Assembly: GCA_018383375.1 (NCBI GenBank)
Contig: JAHAWW010000228.1
Coordinates: 1-11,262 of the forward strand
Length of the DNA stretch: 11,262 nucleotides
Source of the DNA: Prevotellamassilia sp.
GTDB lineage: Bacteria; Bacteroidota; Bacteroidia; Bacteroidales; Bacteroidaceae
Reading direction: 5' to 3'
Numbering within the stretch: the first letter of the stretch is position 1; each line of letters begins with the position of its first letter. The notes under the pieces are model-generated. The model made no database searches. It saw nothing but the letters and a program-made list of their open reading frames with translations, and had not been told where the DNA came from. The position numbers were made by a program, and so were the translations under genes. This document shows, piece by piece, positions 1 to 7,570 of this stretch.

Positions 1-1517
1 GCCCCGTAGTTTTCGCGACATATCTGCTCGGCCGCTGCATTACGCTCGCCTTGCATGCCAAGCATATCGGCCTTCGACATAATAAAATGAATGGTGTCTA
101 CGCGCTTGAGCAGTTTGGCGTTTTGCGGTGCCATAATCATACTAATCATCTTGCGCAAAATGAGGTCTTGACTGGTGCTCACCATAATGGGGCGACCATC
201 GGGGCCAATAAGAGGATTGCCCTGTGCGTCTTTGCGCGGCAGGTTGATTATGCCATTTGACGAGGGGTCGATGACGATGAAAAACACTTTGCGGTTGGCA
301 TTGCTCATTAAATTGGTCACACCAATACCCATATCCTCAAAGTTGACCTCGCCTTCGGGGTTCTCGACGATTTTCTCCGCAAAGTCTTCACCGGCCATAT
401 CGATGAGGTTGACCACATGTCGCAAATTGGCATTGTCGGGATTGTCGACGGTGGCTTTGATAAGCGCCACAAAATTACCATTCGTACGATTGGGCACGAG
501 ACCATTGCGGCGACTCAGCTCGAGATAGTTGATATAATTGCCCGAACCATAGGCCACGAAGTCCATGCCGCTCCACTTTTTCGACCCAATCAGTCCAGAG
601 AGGACGCACGTCTTGCCTGAACTGGGCACACCGAAGAGATAGATGTCGGTGGTGTCTGGCAGACTCTGAATTTCGGCCGAAGAGGTGAGTGGCACGTAGT
701 TGATGGTGGGGGCTTGGCGGATGAGTTCTATCACATGGGCATTGACCACTCCTGAATTGATGAGGTCTTGCTCTGAAACTATGCCACAATCGAGGTAGCC
801 TTTCACGTCAATCGCCTTGAATGCACTGGGGTCGCGCTGCATCAAGCTGATGATTTCTTCCTTCTTTTGTGCCAGCAGGTCGCGGGCTTGATTGGCATAG
901 GGCGAAGTGGCGTATTGGCGCAAGAAATCTACCAAGTCTTTAGGATTGGTAGAGAAACGGGCACTCTGCCAAGCGGCATAAGCCTGCATAGCCGTCTGGG
1001 CTTCGGCGGCATGGACCGAAGCCGGAAAGCTCTGGGCATAGTCTTCGAGGTAATTATATTGCGCTTGAGCCAACTGCCACAACAAATCTTCGGCTTCTGC
1101 TTGATAGGCCGAACCATTCGCGACAAAGGCTTTCACGGCCAAGTAGTCGTTTTTGTCGAGTTGTTCCCAACGCTGGCGGTCGCGCTCGGCCCTTATGGCC
1201 TGAAGCTGGTTTCGTGCTTCTTCAACGTGGTTTTGAGGCGGCATTGTGGGCGAAAATCTGGCAACATAGTCGGCCAACTGTCGCTCCAAATCAGGACTAC
1301 CGCTCTGCTGTAGCGCCACAATAGATTGCCACTGGGCTTGTTCTTCTGCATTGGGAGTGTTGGAAATCAGGCGTTTGATGTATTCCCGACGCTCCGCCGT
1401 CAAATTGAGTTCATCGAGTGTTACGGCTCCACCCACCACAGCCTGAGCCACAAACTCAGGCTTGAGCGAGTTGCAACGTATCTTAAGTTGCTGTATTTGT
1501 TGGGGAGTAAATGGCAT
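1..1517 (-). CDS. P-loop GTPase with helical N-terminal region, 3' end outside window
   Basis: The reading frame opens at the ATG at 1517 (MPFTPQQIQQ) and stays open for 505 codons to the left edge, so the C-terminus is missing. The nucleotide-binding core starts near residue 291: a hydrophobic strand leads to the Walker A/G1 motif GVPSSGKT (296-303), then LIDMAGE gives a G3 DxxG motif (DMAG, 373-376), and IMSKAD (SKAD, 481-484) fits a G4 motif where NKxD is usual. This order fits a TRAFAC-type GTPase. The first 290 residues look soluble and helical; segments around 157-176 and 197-215 resemble TPR-like 'fl..Y..SP.a..A..lL' units, and residues 29-51 resemble 244-266. No signal peptide or membrane segment is seen. 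It follows the four-TM protein gene by 95 bp on the same strand and is probably the fifth gene of the operon. It is not similar in motif spelling to the SrfC-like GTPase upstream. The precise family is not recognised; the GTPase assignment is fairly sure, the role unknown. Confidence 0.85.
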   Translation of the reverse strand, partial: MPFTPQQIQQLKIRCNSLKPEFVAQAVVGGAVTLDELNLTAERREYIKRLISNTPNAEEQAQWQSIVALQQSGSPDLERQLADYVARFSPTMPPQNHVEEARNQLQAIRAERDRQRWEQLDKNDYLAVKAFVANGSAYQAEAEDLLWQLAQAQYNYLEDYAQSFPASVHAAEAQTAMQAYAAWQSARFSTNPKDLVDFLRQYATSPYANQARDLLAQKKEEIISLMQRDPSAFKAIDVKGYLDCGIVSEQDLINSGVVNAHVIELIRQAPTINYVPLTSSAEIQSLPDTTDIYLFGVPSSGKTCVLSGLIGSKKWSGMDFVAYGSGNYINYLELSRRNGLVPNRTNGNFVALIKATVDNPDNANLRHVVNLIDMAGEDFAEKIVENPEGEVNFEDMGIGVTNLMSNANRKVFFIVIDPSSNGIINLPRKDAQGNPLIGPDGRPIMVSTSQDLILRKMISMIMAPQNAKLLKRVDTIHFIMSKADMLGMQGERNAAAEQICRENYG

Positions 1518-1612
1518 TATAGTTATAGGTATTTTCGTTTTTCTTAAAGTGTGTGCAAAGAGGGCTGTACGAGGTAGGCACGTGGTGTCTTTGACTTGCC
1601 TATCTTATGGTC

Positions 1613-2569
1613 TCACAACACCGTACCACTATCCGGCGTGTATTTGATAGACACGCGGTCAGAGCGGCGCGTCAGAAAATAACTTAACAGAATGAGCAGA
1701 TGCAGTACAAACCACACGAGCCAGCCCCATACGCAGCCGTAGTGCACCGTCTGAATTTTTTTTGCCAGTTGGCATTCGGCTGCAACGGCCTCAAGCACTT
1801 GATTGGACTCTGCCATTTCAAGACGTGAGCCGTTCAAGCTCATCACCGGCAATTGTGCTGACGCCGACAACTCTGTCAAAGCCTTGGCCATCTGTGCTCC
1901 GGTCTGCTTGACCTCTGTTACGAAATAGGGCAAACGGAAAAGACTCCAACTCTCCACAACGCCACCCAGCCATCGTGTTTGTTCGTCCCAAGTCTGCTTC
2001 ATTCCGGAATAGCTTTTGCCAAGCAGGGGTTCGCGCTGCGTCTTGTTCAAGAAACGTTCAATGCTTTCTTCGCTACATTCAATCTTCATGTTATTAAGCC
2101 AAACCTTGGCCTCGGGCGAGACCGACTGACAATTCAAATAGCCCATAAGCCCCATATAAGTGCGGTCAATGGCTTCGCACTCAAACTGCTCATAGTCGGC
2201 CATCATTCGCTGCAACGACTGTACGTCCTCACGACCGGCCGACTGCAATTCGGTCTTGTTTGTCAAGACAGAAACAAAGTGGAGCGGCCATTTGACTGTG
2301 AGCACGGCAAACGCGACATAAATGCCCACCAAAATGCCCTCTACCACATGCCAACGGCGAAGGTCGGTGTCTTTTTGCTTCACTACAACCAACAGATAGA
2401 GCAGGAAAAGCCCAATGGCCACAGCCAGCGCTGCCCAAAGGATACTGCCCGAGAGCGCTCCGAGCGAGAGATAGAAATGACCAAAAAAGGTGGCCACGGC
2501 CAACAGACAGAAACCCACCACCGAAAAGGCATTGGCCAACCAATTGTTTCGTTGTTCTGATACAGTCAT
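1613..2569 (-). CDS. four-TM membrane protein with cysteine-bearing exported loop
   Basis: A 318-residue protein of no family I recognise. Hydrophobic segments lie near residues 14-34, 43-63, 77-93 and 279-299. Positive charges (KQK and RR, 64-72; RRSDR, 301-305) mark the cytoplasmic side, which puts the N- and C-termini inside and the 94-277 loop in the periplasm. That loop is mostly helical in character, rich in Glu and Gln, and has four cysteines (131, 147, 165, 266) that could form two disulfides if exported. The loop has no catalytic motif I can identify. The gene starts 71 bp after the protease stop and ends 95 bp before the GTPase start, so it is probably co-transcribed with both. Inference: the exported loop could be a partner, substrate or sensor for the membrane-anchored protease encoded just upstream, and the short cytoplasmic parts could touch the NTPases. 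The start at 2569 gives a sensible topology; there is no clear Shine-Dalgarno, as is common in Bacteroidetes. Confidence 0.85.
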   Translation of the reverse strand: MTVSEQRNNWLANAFSVVGFCLLAVATFFGHFYLSLGALSGSILWAALAVAIGLFLLYLLVVVKQKDTDLRRWHVVEGILVGIYVAFAVLTVKWPLHFVSVLTNKTELQSAGREDVQSLQRMMADYEQFECEAIDRTYMGLMGYLNCQSVSPEAKVWLNNMKIECSEESIERFLNKTQREPLLGKSYSGMKQTWDEQTRWLGGVVESWSLFRLPYFVTEVKQTGAQMAKALTELSASAQLPVMSLNGSRLEMAESNQVLEAVAAECQLAKKIQTVHYGCVWGWLVWFVLHLLILLSYFLTRRSDRVSIKYTPDSGTVL

Positions 2570-2590
2570 ATAAAATTTTTATAAGATAGA

Positions 2591-2638
2591 AGAGACTAAG
2601 AGACTAAAAGCTACTTTTTGAATCTTTGTCTCTTTGTC
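2591..2638. repeat. two tandem octamer duplications forming an imperfect hairpin
   Basis: The 71-bp gap between the protease stop and the membrane-protein start contains AGAGACTA twice in tandem (2591-2606) and TCTTTGTC twice in tandem (2623-2638), both exact. The two pairs are partly complementary: AAGAGAC (2598-2604) pairs with GTCTCTT (2628-2634), and AAAG (2607-2610) with CTTT (2624-2627), leaving a 2-nt bulge and a 13-nt loop. The hairpin would form in the minus-strand mRNA between two cistrons. No T-run follows it, so it is not a normal terminator; an RNA-processing or stability element is possible. Confidence 0.6.
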
Positions 2639-2640
2639 AT

Positions 2641-4587
2641 TCATTTCACTTTACGCAGGTAACATTCAAACATCTGTCCCTGCTGCACTTGATTGCTTGC
2701 CTCACATTTCAACTTTCCAGCATCGCCGCGACTACAGCGATAGTGATAGCGAGAAATGATACTGCCCAAATTGCCTCGGGCATCAGAAGGCTGAACGATG
2801 GTTACGCCGGAGGAAGAAATGCTCACCTGCAAAGGCGCAGTGTATTTCTCGTCGGTGCGATGATTATGGATAAGCAGGCTCCCTGATGAAGGCGACGTAA
2901 ATTGGAAATATATTTTCACGGGATGCCCCGTGGCTGTCTCGTAGAGCGGCGTCGTGCTCTCCCACAAACCCAAAATGGCGTCAGGACGCTTCACCACATC
3001 GTCGTAGCTCAGAAACTCGCCCCGAATGCGGTTAAGCGCTTGGCGTATCTGAATGAGGGGGCCACAGCCTTCGCCCACCTCGCGACCAGTCTCTTGGAGT
3101 ATCTTGATGATTTGCTCGGCCGTCAAACTGCGGTCTAAACTCTTCATCAGTGCCACGGCGCCGGTGACTATCGGCGCGGCCATACTCGTGCCTTTCATCA
3201 TCATATATCCTGTCTGTGACGCGCTCCAAATATTATCACCGGGTGCCGAAACCGATGAATAGTCTCTGGCACCCTTGACACCGTCGGGCTTATAACCGTA
3301 GTTACTAAACTCCGTTGGTTTGAGGTCGCGGCCAACAGCAGAGACACGAAGCGTATTATTGTTGCGTTTAGAGGCGTCCAGACCCGCCAATACATGCTCG
3401 TTGCCGGCAGCCCAGACTATCACACAATTGCGGTCGGCCGCTATCTTGAAGATGAAGTCCCAAATGTTTTGGGCGTATTTCTTTTTGACGGAACGCTTGA
3501 TGATTTCCATCTGTTGCTCAGGGCTCAACTGGTTGGCGCCGGGCACTACCGAACCGATTGAGACATTAATCACGTCAGCTCCTTTGTATATGGCGTAAAG
3601 TATGCCTTCGGCCTGGGCCAAACTGGAAGAGACGATGAACTGATTGCCTGCGGGGTCGCTAACCAATTGATCGTAGAACACGCTGACGGGCATAAGTTTG
3701 CATTCAGGTGCGATACCACACACACCGCTGCCGTTGCCGGCCTTACCGGTGGCGAGGGCGGCCACATGGGTGCCGTGGGAGATTTGTTCCATCGGGCCTG
3801 CCGGCGGCGCCACGTTGCTCGAACGCCGCACCGCACTGAAGGGTGCTACTACTTTGCCGGCAAATTCGGGATGAGCAAGATTGAAGAAGCCATCGACCAC
3901 GGCTATGGTCACATTGGCGCTACCCCTTGTGACATCCCAGGCCTCGTAGGCTTGAATGGGCGAAAAATACCACCGCTTGGCCTCGTCAGAGAAGTCAGGG
4001 TCAGAAGGTTTAAAGGCCGTTTGGAAGATTTCTTCATCAAAGAACTTGAACTTAAACTCCGGCATCTTTCCCGGCATTTCGTTCATCACCTGAAGGGCTG
4101 TACCGGCTGGGATGGCTATTTGAACGAGATAGGTCAAGTCATCATAGAAGACGATTTGGTAGGCAGGATCGGGATAAACCTGTTTGAATTTTACGGCAAA
4201 ATCTCTCATGGTGTTCTCATTCTCTTTTTCAAGAATGAGATTGAGCCGGTTGTTCACCACTGTGCGGCCGTCTTCGGGCTGCTCCACGATGTTGTTGTCG
4301 TCGGGCTGCTGAAGGTAGTTGTCTGCTGAGTCGGGCAACTGCGGCACATCTTCATAAGGATTGATAGGCCAGTCAGCAGAGTCATTACTTGAGTCCCAGT
4401 CGGCAGAGTCGATAGGCTCATACCATGTGTCGTCGCTACCGTCGTGGTTGCAACTTCTGACTGAGAGTAGAAGCAAGAGCAACAGTCCCGTGAGCACTAA
4501 GACAAACAGGAGATAGCGCCAAGCTACAGCCCAAAAGCCTCCGCCGCGCTTCGAAGTTTTATCTTCACGAATTGACAATCTCTTCAT
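2641..4587 (-). CDS. membrane-anchored subtilisin-like serine protease (S8 family)
   Basis: A 648-residue protein. A basic N-terminus (residues 1-24) precedes one hydrophobic segment (about 25-43), which fits a type II signal anchor with the rest in the periplasm; the cysteine at 46 lacks a good lipobox. Next is an acidic linker (about 49-108) with DSADW-like repeats, then an alpha/beta stretch (115-190) in the position of a subtilisin prodomain. The S8 catalytic domain spans about 200-520, with Asp232 (VVDGF, where D-T/S-G is usual), His271 (HGTHVA), oxyanion Asn396 (AAGN) and Ser468 (GTSMAAP), so it should be active. The C-terminal 530-648 looks all-beta, begins with GLW as in lipocalin-like domains, and has three cysteines (618, 628, 642). 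It lies 54 bp after the SrfC-like gene. Family and catalytic residues are seen; prodomain, calycin-like tail and periplasmic location are inferred. Substrate unknown; the neighbouring membrane protein is a candidate. Confidence 0.95.
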   Translation of the reverse strand: MKRLSIREDKTSKRGGGFWAVAWRYLLFVLVLTGLLLLLLLSVRSCNHDGSDDTWYEPIDSADWDSSNDSADWPINPYEDVPQLPDSADNYLQQPDDNNIVEQPEDGRTVVNNRLNLILEKENENTMRDFAVKFKQVYPDPAYQIVFYDDLTYLVQIAIPAGTALQVMNEMPGKMPEFKFKFFDEEIFQTAFKPSDPDFSDEAKRWYFSPIQAYEAWDVTRGSANVTIAVVDGFFNLAHPEFAGKVVAPFSAVRRSSNVAPPAGPMEQISHGTHVAALATGKAGNGSGVCGIAPECKLMPVSVFYDQLVSDPAGNQFIVSSSLAQAEGILYAIYKGADVINVSIGSVVPGANQLSPEQQMEIIKRSVKKKYAQNIWDFIFKIAADRNCVIVWAAGNEHVLAGLDASKRNNNTLRVSAVGRDLKPTEFSNYGYKPDGVKGARDYSSVSAPGDNIWSASQTGYMMMKGTSMAAPIVTGAVALMKSLDRSLTAEQIIKILQETGREVGEGCGPLIQIRQALNRIRGEFLSYDDVVKRPDAILGLWESTTPLYETATGHPVKIYFQFTSPSSGSLLIHNHRTDEKYTAPLQVSISSSGVTIVQPSDARGNLGSIISRYHYRCSRGDAGKLKCEASNQVQQGQMFECYLRKVK

Positions 4588-4641
4588 ATACCTATAATAT
4601 ATATAGAAATATTTGCTTGGGTATTTATGTGTTTAACGCCT

Positions 4642-7539
4642 TTAGGCCAGTTCTTGAAGCAAGGTCTTGAGTTCGTCGTTAGCGGCTTGGTCGTAACTAG
4701 GCACTTGGTTGCCGGCGACATAAGCGATTAAGACGCATTCTTTCCACTCAAAGAATCCCTGCTCTACGCCGGGCGTAATCACATTGACGCCTGCACTCAT
4801 ATCGTCAAACAAAGCTGAGAGCTCGTTCTCGTCATACGTCTCTTTACGCGGCTTCCCGATGTAGCGGAACAGAGGTAGGGTGCGACTCTGTGCGAGATTG
4901 CGGAGCGTTGCCACCTCTTCGGAACTTCTGGAGCTAAAGCCTAAGTCGCCCACGAAGTCGTTGATGAGACTGGCTATGATGTCAGCGATAAAGTTGGCGT
5001 TGATTGTCCCGACCACGACGTTAACATAGGGTGCTATGGCCTTCTCAATTTTTTCGTCGAGTCGGAGGCTTTCTGCGGTCAAAGCGATGCGTTCGAGCAG
5101 ACTTGTCATCACGATGGGGCTGAAAAGCACATCGGCCGTGAGCGTGCCGACGAGTTCGGGCGAGGTGAGTTTGTTTTTCCACATCTCCAAGACAGCGTCG
5201 GCGATATACACCGAATTGGTCTTTCGTTTTGCCGGCGGTGAGAAAAGTTTGGCGGTATCCACGCCGTGGGAGGCCAAATAGCCTTTGGCTTCGGCTTTAT
5301 CAATGAAACCATAGGTATCGATGAGACATTGCCAACGCTCGTCGTCGTTGGTGCATTGTTTCAACCGTTCGCCACAGCTCTTCAGTATCACCTCATAGTC
5401 TTTGTTGGGATTGTGTGTGTCTTCGGTGAGGCGTCCACTGGAAACGAGGTCGTGCACCAATTGGTAGACCTCTTTTTCTGTGATTTGCAGAGCTGCGATG
5501 AGATGGCCGAAGTAATAGCTGTCGGCGTTGAAGGTGAAGTCGAGTTCGCGGCCCACACGGTTGGCTTTGCGCAGGTTGTCTTCAAAGATTTTCTCGGCGT
5601 CATCGTCGTGATAGTATTCTTTCATCAAGGCCGTTACCGCACGTTTCACTTCACTGAGTTTGTCGGCAAAAAGTTGGTCGCGGGCTGTGTCCATACGGCG
5701 GGCCACGATGGCGAGTTGTTCGATGATATAGAGCGAGCCGTCGTTATTGAGCGAGGCGGCCACGTCCCACGACTTGGCGGGGTCGGCAAAGAAAGACCTG
5801 ACATTGGCAGAGTTGACAAACGAGTCGCGCAGGAGAGCATAGAAGTTGACGTGTTTACCGTCCATGACGATATCTTCGATGAGGCAACGGCTCTCTTTGC
5901 CACCCTCGGGCGAATAGCCTTCATAGAGCCGGTTACCGTCGCCCTGGGTGCTGGAATATTTATAGTCGCGCAGGAGGTAGACGTTTTTGAAAGTGACACC
6001 GGGCGCCGTCCAGTTGCCGAACCATGTGTCGGGTTTGGCTTGAAAGCACATTTCTCTCATCACAGTGATGAAGCGTTCGTCCCAGCGCTTGTAGAGTTTA
6101 TTTGGAGCGTTAAGTGCCGAATTGGTCTTATAGGCGAGGTCGACGTTGAATTTGGTAGCAATGACAAAGAACGGTGCCACGCCGCCCATGTCGCTGATGC
6201 GTTTGGCGCGTTGCTCCGGCGTGTTGCCGACGTATTCGTCAATCCAGTCGGCCAAGATGCGATACATAAGCGATACCTTTAGGTCGGAATAGTCGTGGCA
6301 ATAGAGCAGTATGTTGACCGAGAGGGTTTCGCAGTATTTATTGAAAAGGAAGGCCACCTTGCCACGTTTGACGATGGAGTCGATGTCTTCGTTAATACGG
6401 CGTGCTTCAAGCGTCAGTCTGGGACAGGCTCCCGGGAAGTCCATCAAGTCGTTGTCGGCGAGGATGTCTTTCACCACCTTGCCTTGAGTGAGCCGGCTTT
6501 TCACGTCGGGAGTGATTTTGGTGAAATCATATTCCAGTTCAGTCCTGAGATAGTCGTCTTCGATTTTGAAAACGGTCTCTTTGCATAGGGCCGACAAGAC
6601 GGCTTTCTCCATCTGCGGCAGTCTTTGCAGAGCGCCGTTTGGACCAAGATAGGCCACTTCGGTATATCGCTCGTCATTGGGGTCGAACTCCCCCTTCAAG
6701 CCTTTGAGGCATTTCACGGCCATGATGGTACCGCGGTCGTTGAGCACGGCTTCAATGGGCAGCCAGGCTTCACGGGCATAGTCCATACCGGCCAAAGCAT
6801 CGAGTAAGCGGACGTAAAGCGCCGTCAAGGCGTCGTTGTTGTACCACAGCGGAGCGAAGATTTTGGCCCATTCCGATGCCGGCACGCGCCGGACCACTTG
6901 AGCGATGAGCGTGAAGTAGTTGGAGTTCCAGAGCATACGTGTCGGTGCCTCGAGATATTTGCGGAGGTATTCGCGCAATGCGAGGATGTCATCTTCAATC
7001 AGGAGCGTCTGCACCTCTTCGCGGTCTTTGTAGGTGTTGTAGATTTCCAGTCCGATGGCTTTGATTTCCTCGCTATCGAAGGTCTGATAGTCGTTGACGT
7101 CATTGAAATAGCCATCAACGAGTATGGCGGCGATGTCGGCGGCGCCGAGCAGTTTGATATAGACGGGATAGTCGTCGCGGTATTTCTGTGGGTTGCGTTT
7201 GAATGCGCTGAAACGCGTCACCACGCCCGTTGCCTCAGTATTGACGGTGGGCGGATTGATTTGTTCGATAAAGTTGTATTCTTTGCCTCCGGCCTTAACC
7301 TTGAAAGGCAAACGGCCGTTTTGCAGCAAATTGCTCATCACATACGACTTTCCCTTTTGACTCTCGCCGTAGGCGGCAATGGCAGGGTTTTCGGTTTCGG
7401 CCTCGGCCATATTGCGGAGTTTGCACCGCTCGCTCACCAGTTGGAAGAAGCGCTGGCCGTAGTGGTCGGGTTTGTGCTGACGTATCCAAGCCAGTGCTTG
7501 GTCTATATTGTTGATTTGTTGCTTGATTTTCTGAAGCAT
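4642..7539 (-). CDS. SrfC-family (Virul_Fac) P-loop GTPase-like protein
   Basis: A 965-residue protein resembling the SrfC/'putative bacterial virulence factor' family. Family hallmarks seen in order are a helical N-terminus (1-50), Walker A GESQKGKS (58-65) after NPAIAAY, FIEQINP (90-96), EATGVVTRF (102-110, likely switch I with a conserved Thr), YPVYIKLL (124-131) and DGYFND (142-147). A G3-like DFPG lies at 367-370, about 300 residues after G1, and FFVIATKFNVD (457-467) is a plausible G4. The spacing implies a large helical insertion between G1 and G3, as in dynamin-like proteins. The C-terminal half (490-965) is helical with no motif I recognise. No signal peptide or clear membrane segment is present, so it is probably cytoplasmic. 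It starts 30 bp after the SrfB-like stop, matching the srfB-srfC order known from Proteobacteria. It appears longer than the enterobacterial SrfC as I remember it. GTP hydrolysis is inferred; biochemical role unknown. Confidence 0.87.
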   Translation of the reverse strand: MLQKIKQQINNIDQALAWIRQHKPDHYGQRFFQLVSERCKLRNMAEAETENPAIAAYGESQKGKSYVMSNLLQNGRLPFKVKAGGKEYNFIEQINPPTVNTEATGVVTRFSAFKRNPQKYRDDYPVYIKLLGAADIAAILVDGYFNDVNDYQTFDSEEIKAIGLEIYNTYKDREEVQTLLIEDDILALREYLRKYLEAPTRMLWNSNYFTLIAQVVRRVPASEWAKIFAPLWYNNDALTALYVRLLDALAGMDYAREAWLPIEAVLNDRGTIMAVKCLKGLKGEFDPNDERYTEVAYLGPNGALQRLPQMEKAVLSALCKETVFKIEDDYLRTELEYDFTKITPDVKSRLTQGKVVKDILADNDLMDFPGACPRLTLEARRINEDIDSIVKRGKVAFLFNKYCETLSVNILLYCHDYSDLKVSLMYRILADWIDEYVGNTPEQRAKRISDMGGVAPFFVIATKFNVDLAYKTNSALNAPNKLYKRWDERFITVMREMCFQAKPDTWFGNWTAPGVTFKNVYLLRDYKYSSTQGDGNRLYEGYSPEGGKESRCLIEDIVMDGKHVNFYALLRDSFVNSANVRSFFADPAKSWDVAASLNNDGSLYIIEQLAIVARRMDTARDQLFADKLSEVKRAVTALMKEYYHDDDAEKIFEDNLRKANRVGRELDFTFNADSYYFGHLIAALQITEKEVYQLVHDLVSSGRLTEDTHNPNKDYEVILKSCGERLKQCTNDDERWQCLIDTYGFIDKAEAKGYLASHGVDTAKLFSPPAKRKTNSVYIADAVLEMWKNKLTSPELVGTLTADVLFSPIVMTSLLERIALTAESLRLDEKIEKAIAPYVNVVVGTINANFIADIIASLINDFVGDLGFSSRSSEEVATLRNLAQSRTLPLFRYIGKPRKETYDENELSALFDDMSAGVNVITPGVEQGFFEWKECVLIAYVAGNQVPSYDQAANDELKTLLQELA

Positions 7540-7545
7540 ATCGTT

Positions 7546-7570
7546 GACTTTTTTGACTCTTGGACTCTTT
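7546..7570. repeat. degenerate tandem octamers in srfB-srfC gap
   Basis: The 30-bp gap between the SrfB-like stop (TAA, 7572-7570) and the SrfC-like start is almost filled by GACTTTTTT (7546-7554), GACTCTTG (7555-7562) and GACTCTTT (7563-7570). The last two differ by one base. On the coding strand this reads as A/G-rich units directly upstream of the SrfC-like start codon, so copy number would alter translation-initiation spacing or coupling. The style is like the octamers at 2591-2638, though the units differ. Confidence 0.5.

Noticed and set aside
867..1313. 148-codon plus-strand frame
   Set aside because: Antisense to the N-terminal helical region of the partial GTPase; no motif or start signal.
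1575..1602. Inverted repeat TAGGCA/TGCCTA after the four-TM gene stop, considered as a terminator
   Set aside because: Only a 6-bp stem with a 16-nt loop and no T-run on the minus strand; it does not break the operon convincingly.
1979..2560. 193-codon plus-strand frame
   Set aside because: Antisense to the four-TM protein, whose membrane segments and topology make it the real gene.
3667..4329. 220-codon plus-strand frame
   Set aside because: Antisense to the S8 protease domain, which has all catalytic residues on the minus strand.
4461..4585. Lipoprotein signal for the protease (Cys46)
   Set aside because: The residues before the cysteine (VRS) do not fit a lipobox, so a signal anchor is preferred.
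5266..6282. 338-codon open frame on the plus strand
   Set aside because: It lies wholly antisense to the SrfC-like gene, whose family motifs are clear, and shows no recognisable domain; long antisense frames are expected opposite G+C-biased codons.
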